Assembly: GCF_001509835.1 (NCBI RefSeq)
Contig: NZ_JXTJ01000004.1
Coordinates: 496,001-560,000, forward strand
Direction: 5' to 3'
Origin: Allobosea sp. WAO
GTDB taxonomy: Bacteria > Pseudomonadota > Alphaproteobacteria > Rhizobiales > Beijerinckiaceae
Length of the DNA stretch: 64,000 bases
Of the stretch, positions 8,751 to 17,927 are shown one piece after another (the stretch's first letter is position 1; every line of letters starts with the position of its first letter). The notes beneath the pieces were generated by a model. That model ran no database searches. It saw nothing but the letters and a program-made list of their open reading frames with translations, and was not told the origin of the DNA. A program made the position numbers and the translations under genes.

Positions 8751-8771
8751 TACGGTTGCGGTGATCCTTTG

Positions 8772-8810
8772 ATCGCCCGGCTCCCTGGGGGAGCCGGGCG
8801 ATTGTGTTTT
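8772..8810 (+). terminator. Rho-independent terminator
   Basis: A perfect 14-bp stem (8772-8785 with 8789-8802, loop TGG) is followed by TGTGTTTT. It closes the precursor 1 transcript and separates it from the convergent export operon ending at 8879. Confidence 0.88.
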
Positions 8811-8878
8811 GAGAAGACGTGGCAGCGCCCTGCTGCGTCGGCAAACCCTGTCGGCCAATCGCCCGTGATCGTCGGCGG

Positions 8879-11743
8879 TTACGCCATCTGGCGGCGGATC
8901 AGCCCGGCGAAGACTCCGCCGGCCGCGGCCAGCGTCTCGTAATTGCCCTGCTCGACGATGCGCCCCTCCGACAGCACGTAGATCAGGTCGGCATCACGCA
9001 CCGTGCTCAGCCGGTGGGCGACCACCACGCGAGTCACGTTCATCTCTGCGAGCGTTGCCATGACATGGGCCTGGGTGGCGTTGTCGAGCGCGCTCGTCGC
9101 CTCGTCCAGCAGCATGATCCGCGGCCGCCTCGCAATGGCGCGGGCAAGCAGGAGCCGCTGGCGCTGGCCGCCGGACAGGGTCGCACCGGCATCGTCGACA
9201 TAGGTGTGCAGCCCCATCGGCATCGCCGCGACGTCGGGACCGAGGCCGGCGAGACTCGCCGCTTCGAAGGCCGCCTCCAGGCTCATCGGCGCGGTGCCGG
9301 CGATGTTATGGTAGAGGCTGCCCGCCTCGATGCGGCTGTGCTGCAGCACGACGCCGAGCTGGCGCCGGACGGCGGCCCGGTCGAGGTCGCGCAGATCATG
9401 GCCGTCGAGCAGCACCGCGCCGCTGTCGGGCTGGTCGAAGCCGAGCAGCAGCCGCAGCAGCGAGGATTTCCCTGAACCGGAGGGGCCGACCAGCGCGACG
9501 AAGGCGCCGGCGGGAATGCGCAGCGAGACATCGTCGAGCGCGCTCTGGCCGCCGGGATAGCTGAAGCTGACGCGCGACGCCTCGATCTCGCCCTGTAGCG
9601 TTCCCGGCTGAAGGCTCCCCTCATTGTCCTCCGTCGGCTCGACCAGGATCGGGCGAGCGCGCTCCCACAAGGGCAGCACCGTCGCCAGCGCCGGGATCAG
9701 CCCTGCGAGCGAGAGGATGGCCGAGACGAACTGGGCGGAGACGCCGGAATAGGTGACGTAGTCGCCGAGCGACATCTTGACCCCGCCGAAGCCGACGAGC
9801 CCGATCAGCGCCGCCATGACGAGGATGTTCCAGCCGGCGCCGAAGGCGCTGACCGCACTGCCGACCACGTTTGCGCGGAAGTTGACGGCCTGATCGACTG
9901 CGAAGAGATGGGTCCAGCGCGCCAGGAAGCGGTTCTCGGCGGCGGCGACGCGCAGCTTCGAAATGCCCTGGAAGATCTGCACGGTGAGCGTCTGCATCGC
10001 TCCGCCATTGGCGAGGGCGCGCCGCTGCAATTGCAACTCGAACAGAGTCATGCCGAGCAGGATCACCAGCTGGACGGCGCAGACCGCAAGCGCGAGCAGA
10101 GCGGGCTTCAGCCCGTAGCTCAGCAGCACGACGAGGTTGACGCAGGAGAACAGCACGCCGAGCAGCGCCGTGATGCTGGCGACGCCGACGGTCCGGCGGA
10201 TCTGGTTAACCGCATCGGCGCGCAAGGCGAGATCGCCTGCCCCGTAACGGCGGAAGAAACCGGGCGAGAGTCGCAGCAGCCGGCTCCACAGCGCGCCCTC
10301 GACGGCCGAACCAAGCACGGATTCGACGCGCAGCACAGCAAGGCCGCGCACCAGCTCGAACCCCATCACCCCGAACGCGACCGCGACCATGATCAGGATG
10401 AGCTGCAGGATCTCGCTGCGCACCCCGTCCGGGATGACCGCTTGCACCAGCATGCCCGAAAGAAACGGTGTCGCCATGGCGAGCAGGCCGGCAGCGAGGC
10501 TCGCCAGCGCGATCAGCGCCATCTCCCCGCGCACGATCGCGAAGACGAAGGCGGCCAGCGCCCGGCCGGGACGCTCCTCGCTGCCCGAGAAGCTGCGATA
10601 GAGGACATGGGCATGTCCGGCCAGCGTGGCCGCGACGCCATCGTCGACCCCGATGTCTTCGTCGCTGCCGGGGCGGACCATCCGCCAGCCGCTGCGCGCC
10701 GGCAGGAGCGCGACCGGCGTGCCGTCGCGCAGCTGACCGACCATCGCTTCGCCCGCCCGGCGCCACCAGCCCTCCTGCAGCCGAAGCTCGCGTGATCTCA
10801 GCCCGGCCTTTGCCGCGTAGGCCGCCAGGGCGTCGTCGTTCCCGCCGGCGGCGCGCAGGCGGCCGAAATCGGTCGGCAGCCTGACGCCCGTCGCCCGGGC
10901 GACTGTCCGGACCGCCGTCGCGACCGGTGGCTCGGCGCCGGGGCCTTCCTGCGTCGCGCGCGGCGCAGCCCGTCCCGCGACCCTTGCCATTGCCGCCGAG
11001 AGCGCGGCGGCATCCGCATCGGCGACAGTCGCGACATGCTGGCTGAGGGCGGCCATCCTGGCGTCGGACCAGGTCTGCAACAGCCGGCCGAGCGCATCGT
11101 TGAAGTCCGCGAGCGCGGCAAGCAGGGTGCCCTCCCGCGCCAGCGTGCTGCTATCCGCGATGAGGATCTCGCTCGCCTGTTCCGCACGCAGCGGTGCGCT
11201 GCGCAGCAAGGGCACCGGCGGTTGCTGGGAGCCGGCGCTCCGCCCCCAGTCATTGGCGCATGCGCCCGCCTGTGCCCGGCACCAGAGCAGGATATGCGAT
11301 CCGCCCGGGAGGGCGGCTTCGCCCACAGCCAGGCTGTGAAGCCCGGGCTCCAGCCGGTGCGGTGGCAAACTGTCGGTAGCGCCTGTGTGCGCCGGAAGCT
11401 CGGCCAGATGCCGTGCGCGTTCGGCCATCACCGCGATCCAGGACTCGGCGTAGCGCGCGAAGAGGTCCGGCCTTCCGGCCAGATCGTGCAGGGTGGTCGT
11501 CTCGACCTGAGTACCGTCTTGCGGGATCAGGACGAAGTGCATGCCTTGGCCCGCGAGACCGAAGGCAGCGGAGCCTACGCCGAGCGTCGCGATATGGCGC
11601 AGGCTCCCCGCCTGACCCTGCTGCGCGATGAAGAGGTCGGCACCCGCGCCGGTCAGCCGGTAGGCGAAGCCCTCCTCGCAGGTGATGCGGGTTGGGGCTT
11701 GCTCGCTTGCAGCCACGGCACGTTCGAGCAATTCACTCTGCAC
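8879..11743 (-). CDS. NHLP-type peptide export ABC transporter, second subunit
   Basis: A 954-residue half-transporter without a peptidase domain. The N-terminal 380 residues are a long soluble region of the kind seen in NHLM_micro_ABC2 proteins. A six-span ABC exporter membrane domain follows (about 400-680), then the ATPase domain with Walker A GPSGSGKSSLLRLLLG near residue 756, signature [16 protein letters not shown] and Walker B RIMLLDEATSALD. It probably pairs with the C39-containing transporter encoded just upstream, whose stop it overlaps by 11 bases. Family members export peptides with nitrile-hydratase-like or Nif11-like leaders; here the cargo is probably the two flanking precursors. 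Confidence 0.88.
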   Translation of the reverse strand: MQSELLERAVAASEQAPTRITCEEGFAYRLTGAGADLFIAQQGQAGSLRHIATLGVGSAAFGLAGQGMHFVLIPQDGTQVETTTLHDLAGRPDLFARYAESWIAVMAERARHLAELPAHTGATDSLPPHRLEPGLHSLAVGEAALPGGSHILLWCRAQAGACANDWGRSAGSQQPPVPLLRSAPLRAEQASEILIADSSTLAREGTLLAALADFNDALGRLLQTWSDARMAALSQHVATVADADAAALSAAMARVAGRAAPRATQEGPGAEPPVATAVRTVARATGVRLPTDFGRLRAAGGNDDALAAYAAKAGLRSRELRLQEGWWRRAGEAMVGQLRDGTPVALLPARSGWRMVRPGSDEDIGVDDGVAATLAGHAHVLYRSFSGSEERPGRALAAFVFAIVRGEMALIALASLAAGLLAMATPFLSGMLVQAVIPDGVRSEILQLILIMVAVAFGVMGFELVRGLAVLRVESVLGSAVEGALWSRLLRLSPGFFRRYGAGDLALRADAVNQIRRTVGVASITALLGVLFSCVNLVVLLSYGLKPALLALAVCAVQLVILLGMTLFELQLQRRALANGGAMQTLTVQIFQGISKLRVAAAENRFLARWTHLFAVDQAVNFRANVVGSAVSAFGAGWNILVMAALIGLVGFGGVKMSLGDYVTYSGVSAQFVSAILSLAGLIPALATVLPLWERARPILVEPTEDNEGSLQPGTLQGEIEASRVSFSYPGGQSALDDVSLRIPAGAFVALVGPSGSGKSSLLRLLLGFDQPDSGAVLLDGHDLRDLDRAAVRRQLGVVLQHSRIEAGSLYHNIAGTAPMSLEAAFEAASLAGLGPDVAAMPMGLHTYVDDAGATLSGGQRQRLLLARAIARRPRIMLLDEATSALDNATQAHVMATLAEMNVTRVVVAHRLSTVRDADLIYVLSEGRIVEQGNYETLAAAGGVFAGLIRRQMA

Positions 11744-13934
11744 GGATCAGCTCCGCATAACGGCCCTCGGCGGCGATCAGCGTCTGATGCGTGCCACGTT
11801 CGACGACACGGCCGCGGTCGAGCACGATGATCTCGTCGCAGTCGCGCACCGTGCTGAGCCTATGCGAGATCACGAGGGCGCTGACGCCGCGCCGGCGCAG
11901 ATTGGCGAAGACCTCCGTCTCCGTGACGGGATCAAGCGCCGAGGTCGCCTCGTCGAGGATCAATATCGCCGGGTCGATCGCGAGCGCGCGGGCGAGCTCC
12001 AGGCGCTGGCGCTGGCCACCGGAGAAGTTCAGCCCGCCCTCGGCGACATCGGCGCCGTACTGGCCGCGTCGGCGCACGATCTCCTCATGGACGCCGGCAT
12101 CGCGCGCCGCCGCGATGATCCGGGCATCGTCGAGCGAGCCGTCCCAGAGCGCGATGTTGTCGCGGATCGAGCCCGCGAACAGCACGACGTCCTGTTCGAC
12201 ATAGCTCAGCGAGCCCGCGAGCACGCGGCGCGGCACGTCGCCGGCCGCGGTTCCGTCGAAGCTGATGCTGCCCTCGGCCGGTTGCAGCAGTCCCGCCACC
12301 AGCCGCGCCAGGGTCGACTTGCCGCTGCCGGAGCCGCCGACCACCGCGACCCACTGGCCCGGAGCGATGGAAAGGTCGAGCTTCTCGATCAGCCCGGCCT
12401 GGCCGGGATAGGCGAAGCCGAGTCCGCGGATATCGATCCGGCCGGAGAGCCGGCCCTGCTGCGCCGGCCAGTTTGCGGAGACCGCCGCATCGCCTTGCAG
12501 GCGGGCGGCGGGCGCATGGCGCATCGTGTCCTGCACGCGCTCAAGGTCGCCGCGCAGCTCCTGCAACCCCGCGACGGCGCCGACCAGCGACTGGACGGGC
12601 GTGTGGAAGGCCTGGAGCACGGCGAGGAAGGCGATAAGCGTGCCCACCGTCATCTCGCCGTCCATCACCTTCAGCGCGCCCCAGCCGAGCAGGGCGGCAT
12701 AGGACAGGCTCTTGATCACCGAAGGTGCCAGGGTGAGGAAGAGCGTCGAACGCTCCAACTCCTGCATCATGTTGAGCAGCTGGGCCTGCGCGCCCATCAG
12801 CTTGGCGAAGAAGGCATCCTCCGCGCCGGAGGCCTTGATCGTCTCGATCGACTGGATGCCGCCCAGCGCGACGCTGGCCATGCGCGCGCGCTGGACCACG
12901 ACGCGCCTAACGCCCTCGACCCGGATGCGGGTGATGAAGGCGATGGCCGCGACGTCGGCGGACGCGAAGGCAAAGCAGGCGAGCGCCATCGGCACGTCGT
13001 AGACCATCATGATGGCGGCGCTGATCAGCGCGCCCATGATGCTGAAGAGCGCCGAGGAGATCGAGACCACGGCGCTGTGTGACAGGCGGCGCGCGGCCTC
13101 CATGCGCGAGGCGATGTCGCCGACATGGCGCTGCACGAAGAAGCCGATCGGCAGGCGCAGCATATGCGCCATCAGGCCGACGGCCGATTCCGTGCCGAGC
13201 CGCCGCTGCAGCCGCGCCAGTACCAACCCGTGCAACCAGGACAGCAGCATCGAGAGCAGGGCCGAGCCGATCAGCGCCAGCAGCAGCGGCCGCAACCAGC
13301 TCGTCGCGTGCTGGACCATGATGTTGTCGGCGAAGATCTTGCCGGCCGCGGGTACGAAGATCGGCGGCAGCACGTTGCAAAGCGCGATGATGCCGAGGAA
13401 GCCCAACGCCGCGCGGGTTTCGCCGCCCTTCGGCAGCAGCGCGCGCAAGAGGCTCGGCCGCTCGCCGCCCGGCTTGAAGCCGGGTGTGGGCGCGAAGGTC
13501 AGAAGGATGCCGGTGAATGCGCCGTCGAACTCGGCCGCATCGACGCTGCGCCTGCCGTGGGCGGGATCGTTGATCTGGACGCGCCCGCGCGCGACGCCCT
13601 CGATCACGACGAAATGGTTCATCTGCCAGAAGGCGATCGCTGGAAACCGGTGCTGCGCCAGCGCCACCGGCTCGACGCGCCAGCCCTTGGCCTCCATGCC
13701 GAAGCTGCGCGCGGCGCGCAGCAGCGATGCTGCCGTGGCGCCGTCGCGCGTCACCTGGCAGGCCTCCCGCAGCCGCTCCAGCGGCAGCCAGAGCCCGTGA
13801 TAGGCCAGCACCATGCCGAGCGCCGCGGCGCCGCATTCCACGGCTTCCATCTGCAGCATTGTCGGCACGCGGCAGGGCCGGCCGGCATTCGGAAGGGGCG
13901 GCGCGGCTGCCGCCGCTGTCGCGCTCTCAGCCAT
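11733..13934 (-). CDS. Peptidase-containing ABC transporter (C39 protease)
   Basis: A 733-residue bacteriocin-type exporter. Residues about 25-150 form a C39 cysteine protease with catalytic Cys in QMEAVECGAAALGM, His in MNHFVVIEG and Asp in INDPAHG. A six-span membrane domain and a C-terminal ATPase follow, with GGSGSGKSTLARL, FSGGQRQRLELARAL and ILILDEATSALD. It cuts the leader at the double glycine during export. The start lies 12 bases after the HlyD-like gene's stop, so the three genes form one operon. Both protease and ATPase motifs are intact. Confidence 0.93.
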   Translation of the reverse strand: MAESATAAAAAPPLPNAGRPCRVPTMLQMEAVECGAAALGMVLAYHGLWLPLERLREACQVTRDGATAASLLRAARSFGMEAKGWRVEPVALAQHRFPAIAFWQMNHFVVIEGVARGRVQINDPAHGRRSVDAAEFDGAFTGILLTFAPTPGFKPGGERPSLLRALLPKGGETRAALGFLGIIALCNVLPPIFVPAAGKIFADNIMVQHATSWLRPLLLALIGSALLSMLLSWLHGLVLARLQRRLGTESAVGLMAHMLRLPIGFFVQRHVGDIASRMEAARRLSHSAVVSISSALFSIMGALISAAIMMVYDVPMALACFAFASADVAAIAFITRIRVEGVRRVVVQRARMASVALGGIQSIETIKASGAEDAFFAKLMGAQAQLLNMMQELERSTLFLTLAPSVIKSLSYAALLGWGALKVMDGEMTVGTLIAFLAVLQAFHTPVQSLVGAVAGLQELRGDLERVQDTMRHAPAARLQGDAAVSANWPAQQGRLSGRIDIRGLGFAYPGQAGLIEKLDLSIAPGQWVAVVGGSGSGKSTLARLVAGLLQPAEGSISFDGTAAGDVPRRVLAGSLSYVEQDVVLFAGSIRDNIALWDGSLDDARIIAAARDAGVHEEIVRRRGQYGADVAEGGLNFSGGQRQRLELARALAIDPAILILDEATSALDPVTETEVFANLRRRGVSALVISHRLSTVRDCDEIIVLDRGRVVERGTHQTLIAAEGRYAELIRAE

Positions 13935-13946
13935 GCTCGCGCGCCC

Positions 13947-15233
13947 TCAAAGCCCGGTCCAGCGGCGCAGGGCGGGGATGATGAGTGTGATCGGCGCTGC
14001 GCGCCTCACCGTGACGTTCGCCGTGAGAAGCAGCCCGCTGCTGAGCGGGATTTCCTGCCCGCGCTGCGAGGTCCAGGCATAGCCGCCGGCCTCGCCGGGC
14101 GCTGGCTCCAGCGTTGCCCGCACTTCGAAGGGCGCGCCGTTGCGCGCCATCTGCCGCGCGAGGTCGGGATTGCCCAGCCTGTCCGCGATCTCGGCCTGCC
14201 CCTCCGGCTGCGGCGAGATCGAGACGACCTTGCCGACGACCATGCCGTATTCCTCGCGCGGTGCGATCGAGGGCGAGATCCGCACCTCCATGCCGGGCGC
14301 GATGCGCTTGCCCATGTCACCGGGGACGAAAAACAGTGCCTCCAGCCGCTCGCCGCCGGTTTCAAGCGTTACGATGCGCTGGCCGGCGCTGACGAGGGCA
14401 TTCACCGTGACCGGCACCAGGGCGACCACGCCGTCGCGCGGCGCCCTGATCTCGTCGGCGAGCTTGCGGCTCAGCCTTGCCTGTTCGAGCTGTCCCCTGA
14501 GATCGAGGATCTGGCGCTGGCTCGCCTCCAGCTCCTGGTCGCGCGTTCCGCCCAGCGCGAGGATCGCGCCGTTCAGGGCGGCGAGCTCGGATTGCGTGCG
14601 CGACAGGCTCGAGCGCGCGCTGAACAGCCGTTCCCGCGCCTCCTGCACGCGGTCGGTGGTGCCCGCGCCGCGCGAGAACAGCATCTCGCGATTGGCCAGC
14701 GTCCCCTCCGCCTCGGTGATCCGATGCCGGGTCAGGTCGACCGCCTCGTCCAGCTCCTCGCGCCGGCGCTGCTGCGCGACGGTCTCGGCGGCGACGCGAA
14801 CCTCGTAGCGCTGGGTGATGGCAGTGCGGTGATCCTCGGCCTGGTCGATGCGGCGCTCCAGGTCGGCGATGCGCGCATCCTCCTCCGGCGTCGTCAGCGA
14901 CGCCACGATCTCGCCGGAGGCGACCTTCTGGCCGGCCGGCACGAGCCCGTCGACCCAGCCCGATTTCGGCGCGTTGAGGCCGATGAAGACGCCGCCGCTG
15001 CGCACGAACATGCCCGGCCCCTCGACCGTTTCGCGATAGCGCGCGAAGCAGGCCCAGATCACGACGCCGATACAGAGCGCCAGGCAGAGCAGGCCGGCGA
15101 TCCATTCGACGCGGCCCACCACGCGCAGCGGCGCGTGGAAATCCTCCGGCCGGTCCAGCTGCTGCAGGGACTGCTGCCGGAACAGGCTCCCGGCTCCCCG
15201 CTGCGTCGCCGGGGGTGACTCAACCTCTGACAT
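13947..15233 (-). CDS. HlyD-like adaptor of the peptide export system
   Basis: A 428-residue membrane fusion protein. One membrane span near residues 38-58 (WIAGLLCLALCIGVVIW) is followed by the lipoyl half-motifs GPGMFVRSGGVFIGLNAPKSG and APRDGVVALVPV. Between them, about residues 105-240, lies a long coiled coil. It matches the NHLM_micro_HlyD type that links the inner-membrane transporter to the envelope exit. The start is taken at MSEVESPP, the first methionine before the basic N-region; the frame upstream to 15767 has no family likeness. It is the first gene of the export operon and diverges from precursor 2. Confidence 0.85.
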   Translation of the reverse strand: MSEVESPPATQRGAGSLFRQQSLQQLDRPEDFHAPLRVVGRVEWIAGLLCLALCIGVVIWACFARYRETVEGPGMFVRSGGVFIGLNAPKSGWVDGLVPAGQKVASGEIVASLTTPEEDARIADLERRIDQAEDHRTAITQRYEVRVAAETVAQQRRREELDEAVDLTRHRITEAEGTLANREMLFSRGAGTTDRVQEARERLFSARSSLSRTQSELAALNGAILALGGTRDQELEASQRQILDLRGQLEQARLSRKLADEIRAPRDGVVALVPVTVNALVSAGQRIVTLETGGERLEALFFVPGDMGKRIAPGMEVRISPSIAPREEYGMVVGKVVSISPQPEGQAEIADRLGNPDLARQMARNGAPFEVRATLEPAPGEAGGYAWTSQRGQEIPLSSGLLLTANVTVRRAAPITLIIPALRRWTGL

Positions 15234-15329
15234 CCGCAGCGATCCCGACCTCTCCGTATCGCCGGCAGCTAAGCTGACCAAACGTTGAGTATTCGCAAAT
15301 GCCAGCGGTATTTCTGCCGCCGGCCAGGC

Positions 15330-15362
15330 TGTCAGTCTGGTGTAAGCGGCCTTCGCTAGGAT
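15330..15362 (+). promoter_or_regulatory. Tandem-repeat promoter of the second precursor gene
   Basis: TGTCAG (15330-15335) and TGTAAG (15341-15346) form an 11-base-period direct repeat, with -10-like TAGGAT (15357-15362) ten bases further on. The element matches the one before precursor 1 in order and spacing, arguing for one shared activator. Confidence 0.5.
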
Positions 15363-15410
15363 CTCCTCATCGAAACGGCGGGCACGGAGCCCGAACGATG
15401 CGGAGAGACC

Positions 15411-15653
15411 ATGAACAGCCCGATCAACGGCGCCGCCCTGAACGACGAAGCCCTCGAGACCGTCGCCGGTGGCGGCCTGAAGAACGCAATCACTTTCGGC
15501 ATGGCCGGCTCTCAGACCGGCGTAATGGGCGGCGGTTTGGTCGGCGGCCCGGCCGGAGCGTTGATCGGCGGGGTGGTCGGTGGCCTCGGCGGCGTGATCG
15601 GCGGTGCGCTGACCAATGACGATCCGAAGGGCACCATCCACGTCATGTATTGA
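15411..15653 (+). CDS. Double-glycine secreted peptide precursor 2 (glycine zipper)
   Basis: An 80-residue product. The leader INGAALNDEALETVAGG resembles that of precursor 1 (LxDExLExxAGG) and ends in a double glycine. The core, about 57 residues, holds a long glycine-zipper segment with many GxxxG and GG steps (GGLVGGPAGALIGGVVGG) and finishes with a short polar tail. Such segments occur in class II bacteriocins that insert in membranes. It starts 178 bases from the divergent HlyD-like gene, with GGAGAG as ribosome site. An immunity gene would be expected for a pore former, but none is recognised. Confidence 0.75.
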   Translation: MNSPINGAALNDEALETVAGGGLKNAITFGMAGSQTGVMGGGLVGGPAGALIGGVVGGLGGVIGGALTNDDPKGTIHVMY

Positions 15654-15824
15654 GTGACCGGCAGGGCAAGCGGCCTGTGCCCGATCTACATTCGCGGCGC
15701 GGAAGGGACGGTCCGCCAATGCGATCCTCAAGCCCGCGCCGTGCCGCGTCCGGGCCTTTACCATCACGCTCTGGCCGGGCCAGCCACACCGGCTGCCGGA
15801 TCCTATTCGTGCGCCTGCTTTTCT

Positions 15825-15885
15825 GGGACCGTGCAGCCAGAGCTAGAACAAAACTCTGGCTGCCAGGAGCAGAACTTTGGGTCCC
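15825..15885. repeat. Nested inverted repeat in an intergenic gap
   Basis: GCAGCCAGAG (15833-15842) and CTCTGGCTGC (15854-15863) form a perfect 10-bp hairpin with an 11-base A-rich loop. It is framed by a second pair, GGGACC (15825-15830) and GGTCCC (15880-15885). The gap 15654-16096 has no convincing gene. The element is near the left edge of the transposition module and could be a transposon-end, attachment or RNA structure; none of these is shown. Confidence 0.5.
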
Positions 15886-16049
15886 GCATGTGATGAGGCG
15901 CGAAGTTCGCCGCACGAATCGGCGTAAGTCATTGAACTATTTGTCAAGCGATTCGCGATCCTAAGGCCGAACTGCCGATATTTGAATCAATGTTGTTCCG
16001 CAAACCCTGGGTTGGCGCTCGAAACGACTTGCCAGGGCGCATAAAAAAA

Positions 16050-16075
16050 GCCCGACAGGAGGTCGGGCTTTTCTT
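16050..16075. terminator. Bidirectional rho-independent terminator
   Basis: GCCCGAC (16050-16056) pairs with GTCGGGC (16062-16068) across a 5-base loop. Seven A residues precede and TTTTCTT follows, so it can stop transcripts from both sides. It lies 22 bases beyond the tniQ stop and probably ends the transposition operon. Confidence 0.88.
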
Positions 16076-16096
16076 CGACGCTGAACGAGTTTCCGC

Positions 16097-17926
16097 CTAC
16101 AAGTCGGTCGGAATATCCGCCCGTCGATAGAATGTAGCCGGGATCGTTGGCTTCCCAAATGCGGGCGCGATGCCGCGTGAGGTCATTTCTTTTTTGAAGC
16201 GGCTGAAATGCATATGCCTTTCAGCCGCGAGCTCATTGAGCGAGCCGTACATTTCACGAAAAGCAGCGAGGTCTTGGGCTCGAACAGCCGTGAAGGGGCA
16301 CCTGTTCATCGGGCTGATCGCTCGTTCGGTTGGCAGTATCCCTGACCGGATCAATGACTTAACGACGGGGTACGTCGTCTTGAGGGACGACAGCACAACG
16401 TGCACTGGAAGCCAATTGCCGTACTCGCCTCGAACTAATTTTCGAACTTCGGCTACGTCGACGAGAACGGACATATACCCAGTCTCACCAGCAATCTGGC
16501 CAACCCACTTCAAATCGCCGTTCAAGATCGCGCGTACGATTTCTATAGCCGTGCAGTTTGAGCCCTTCGCCGCCTCGGGAATCCGACAGACCGGCTTTAC
16601 GTGACCTGTTACGATCTCCGCTCTAGCCGTCAGGAGAACAAGAAACGCGTCGAGCTCGCGGGTATCATAGACAGCATTTCCGATGCTCTCCGGTTCGAGG
16701 TCAGTAAATGGCCGGATCAGGCCCTCACTGGCGAGCAACTTCGTATGGACGCGGCCAGCATTAAGGTAATCCTCGGCTTCTCGTCCGCTGATTGCATGCT
16801 TGGCCTTCAGAAGGATCTCCTCTGCGTCGGGCGCTGAAAAAAGGACCCTGTCGTCAGACAGACCACCATGATCCGGTCGGATCTTTTCACAGGCCGCCAG
16901 AATGCGCCGAAGGCGTTTCGGATGAAGACCTGTTTCGAGTGCGGCCGTTCGGATCGAGTGGAGCCGCCGGCGTTCGATGATCTGACGGCCGAATAGCCGA
17001 TCCTCTGGACTGACAGGTGCGATATCTCGAACCATATCCACGACGATTTCGCGCAACGGGTCCAACCCCGGCGCGTTCGTGCCGGCAAGCCAAGTATGAA
17101 GGCGGCCAAACCAAGCCTGCGGCCCGCTCGGGTCGGTGCGGCTTTCGGGATATGTCGACCGCAGTTTATCGAGGCATGCGCGGATTCCGACTCCGCCATT
17201 AGCCGCGATCTCGAAGCCCGCCTCGCCGGCCTCCCGCCACTGCTCGTCCGTCATCCTCCTGATAGGCGCCTTTCGTCCGAAGACCACGACGGCGCCGACC
17301 ATCTCGCAGGTCTTAGCCGCAGCATGCCAAGGCAAATTGTCCAGCCATGCTGGGCCCTTGTGACCATCGAGCCGGTCGAGGAGATATTCCTCTAGCGGTG
17401 ATGGTGCCAGCTCGACCAATTGGTCAGCCAGCCAGCCGATCCGCTCGATCGCAGGAGTCACCAGACGAGCGAAGTCGTGCAGCATGCCGGGAGCATTCGC
17501 GTTTGAGACCTCGGTCAGCGCCACCCGATGGTGGCGGCAGGTTCGGATCGGATCAAGCGACCAAGAAACGCGTCCGCTTACCATCCATGGCTTCCGATCT
17601 TCGCTGAGATCGTTAGCGAGACAATGGGGGCAGACGACCACCCGAGCGCGGCGAAGCGTCGGCTTGACGAGTCCCTGACCGCGCAACGAAAATTCGCCGT
17701 CTTTTCTTACGATGGCGGCGTCCGAGATCGGCCCTAGGGACAGGTTGGCCAGGCTAGCGAGCCGGTCGAGCGCTTCTGCTTCTCCGTCTACGAGAGCTTG
17801 AAAGCCGATGTCCATATCCAGGCAGAATGTCCGAGCCGTCTGCGCCCGATGGAGGAGAGCCAGCCTGGAGACCAAGCTGGTAGGCGTTTCATCGGCGCGA
17901 TGAGAGAGTGAGGGAAAAAGCGTCAT
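16097..17926 (-). CDS. tniQ: TniQ/TnsD-like target-selection protein
   Basis: A 609-residue protein. The N-terminal region has the TniQ pattern: an opening with SLVSRLALLHRA, a zinc-binding site built from CPHC near residue 98 and CRHH near residue 129, and the aromatic-rich stretch between. In Tn7 the equivalent protein binds the chromosomal attachment site and recruits the AAA+ regulator. The length far exceeds small TniQ proteins (300-400 residues), and the C-terminal two thirds may supply DNA-binding domains. The start sits one base after the upstream stop. The attachment site it reads is unknown. Confidence 0.85.
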   Translation of the reverse strand: MTLFPSLSHRADETPTSLVSRLALLHRAQTARTFCLDMDIGFQALVDGEAEALDRLASLANLSLGPISDAAIVRKDGEFSLRGQGLVKPTLRRARVVVCPHCLANDLSEDRKPWMVSGRVSWSLDPIRTCRHHRVALTEVSNANAPGMLHDFARLVTPAIERIGWLADQLVELAPSPLEEYLLDRLDGHKGPAWLDNLPWHAAAKTCEMVGAVVVFGRKAPIRRMTDEQWREAGEAGFEIAANGGVGIRACLDKLRSTYPESRTDPSGPQAWFGRLHTWLAGTNAPGLDPLREIVVDMVRDIAPVSPEDRLFGRQIIERRRLHSIRTAALETGLHPKRLRRILAACEKIRPDHGGLSDDRVLFSAPDAEEILLKAKHAISGREAEDYLNAGRVHTKLLASEGLIRPFTDLEPESIGNAVYDTRELDAFLVLLTARAEIVTGHVKPVCRIPEAAKGSNCTAIEIVRAILNGDLKWVGQIAGETGYMSVLVDVAEVRKLVRGEYGNWLPVHVVLSSLKTTYPVVKSLIRSGILPTERAISPMNRCPFTAVRAQDLAAFREMYGSLNELAAERHMHFSRFKKEMTSRGIAPAFGKPTIPATFYRRADIPTDL

Positions 17927-17927
17927 T

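Noticed and set aside
13125..15218. 697-residue plus-strand frame opposite the export operon
   Set aside because: Shadow frame of the C39 transporter and HlyD-like genes, Arg/Ala rich, no start signal.
15825..15890. tRNA or integron attC site
   Set aside because: No anticodon arm, no GGTTCRA T-arm and no GTTRRRY core site.
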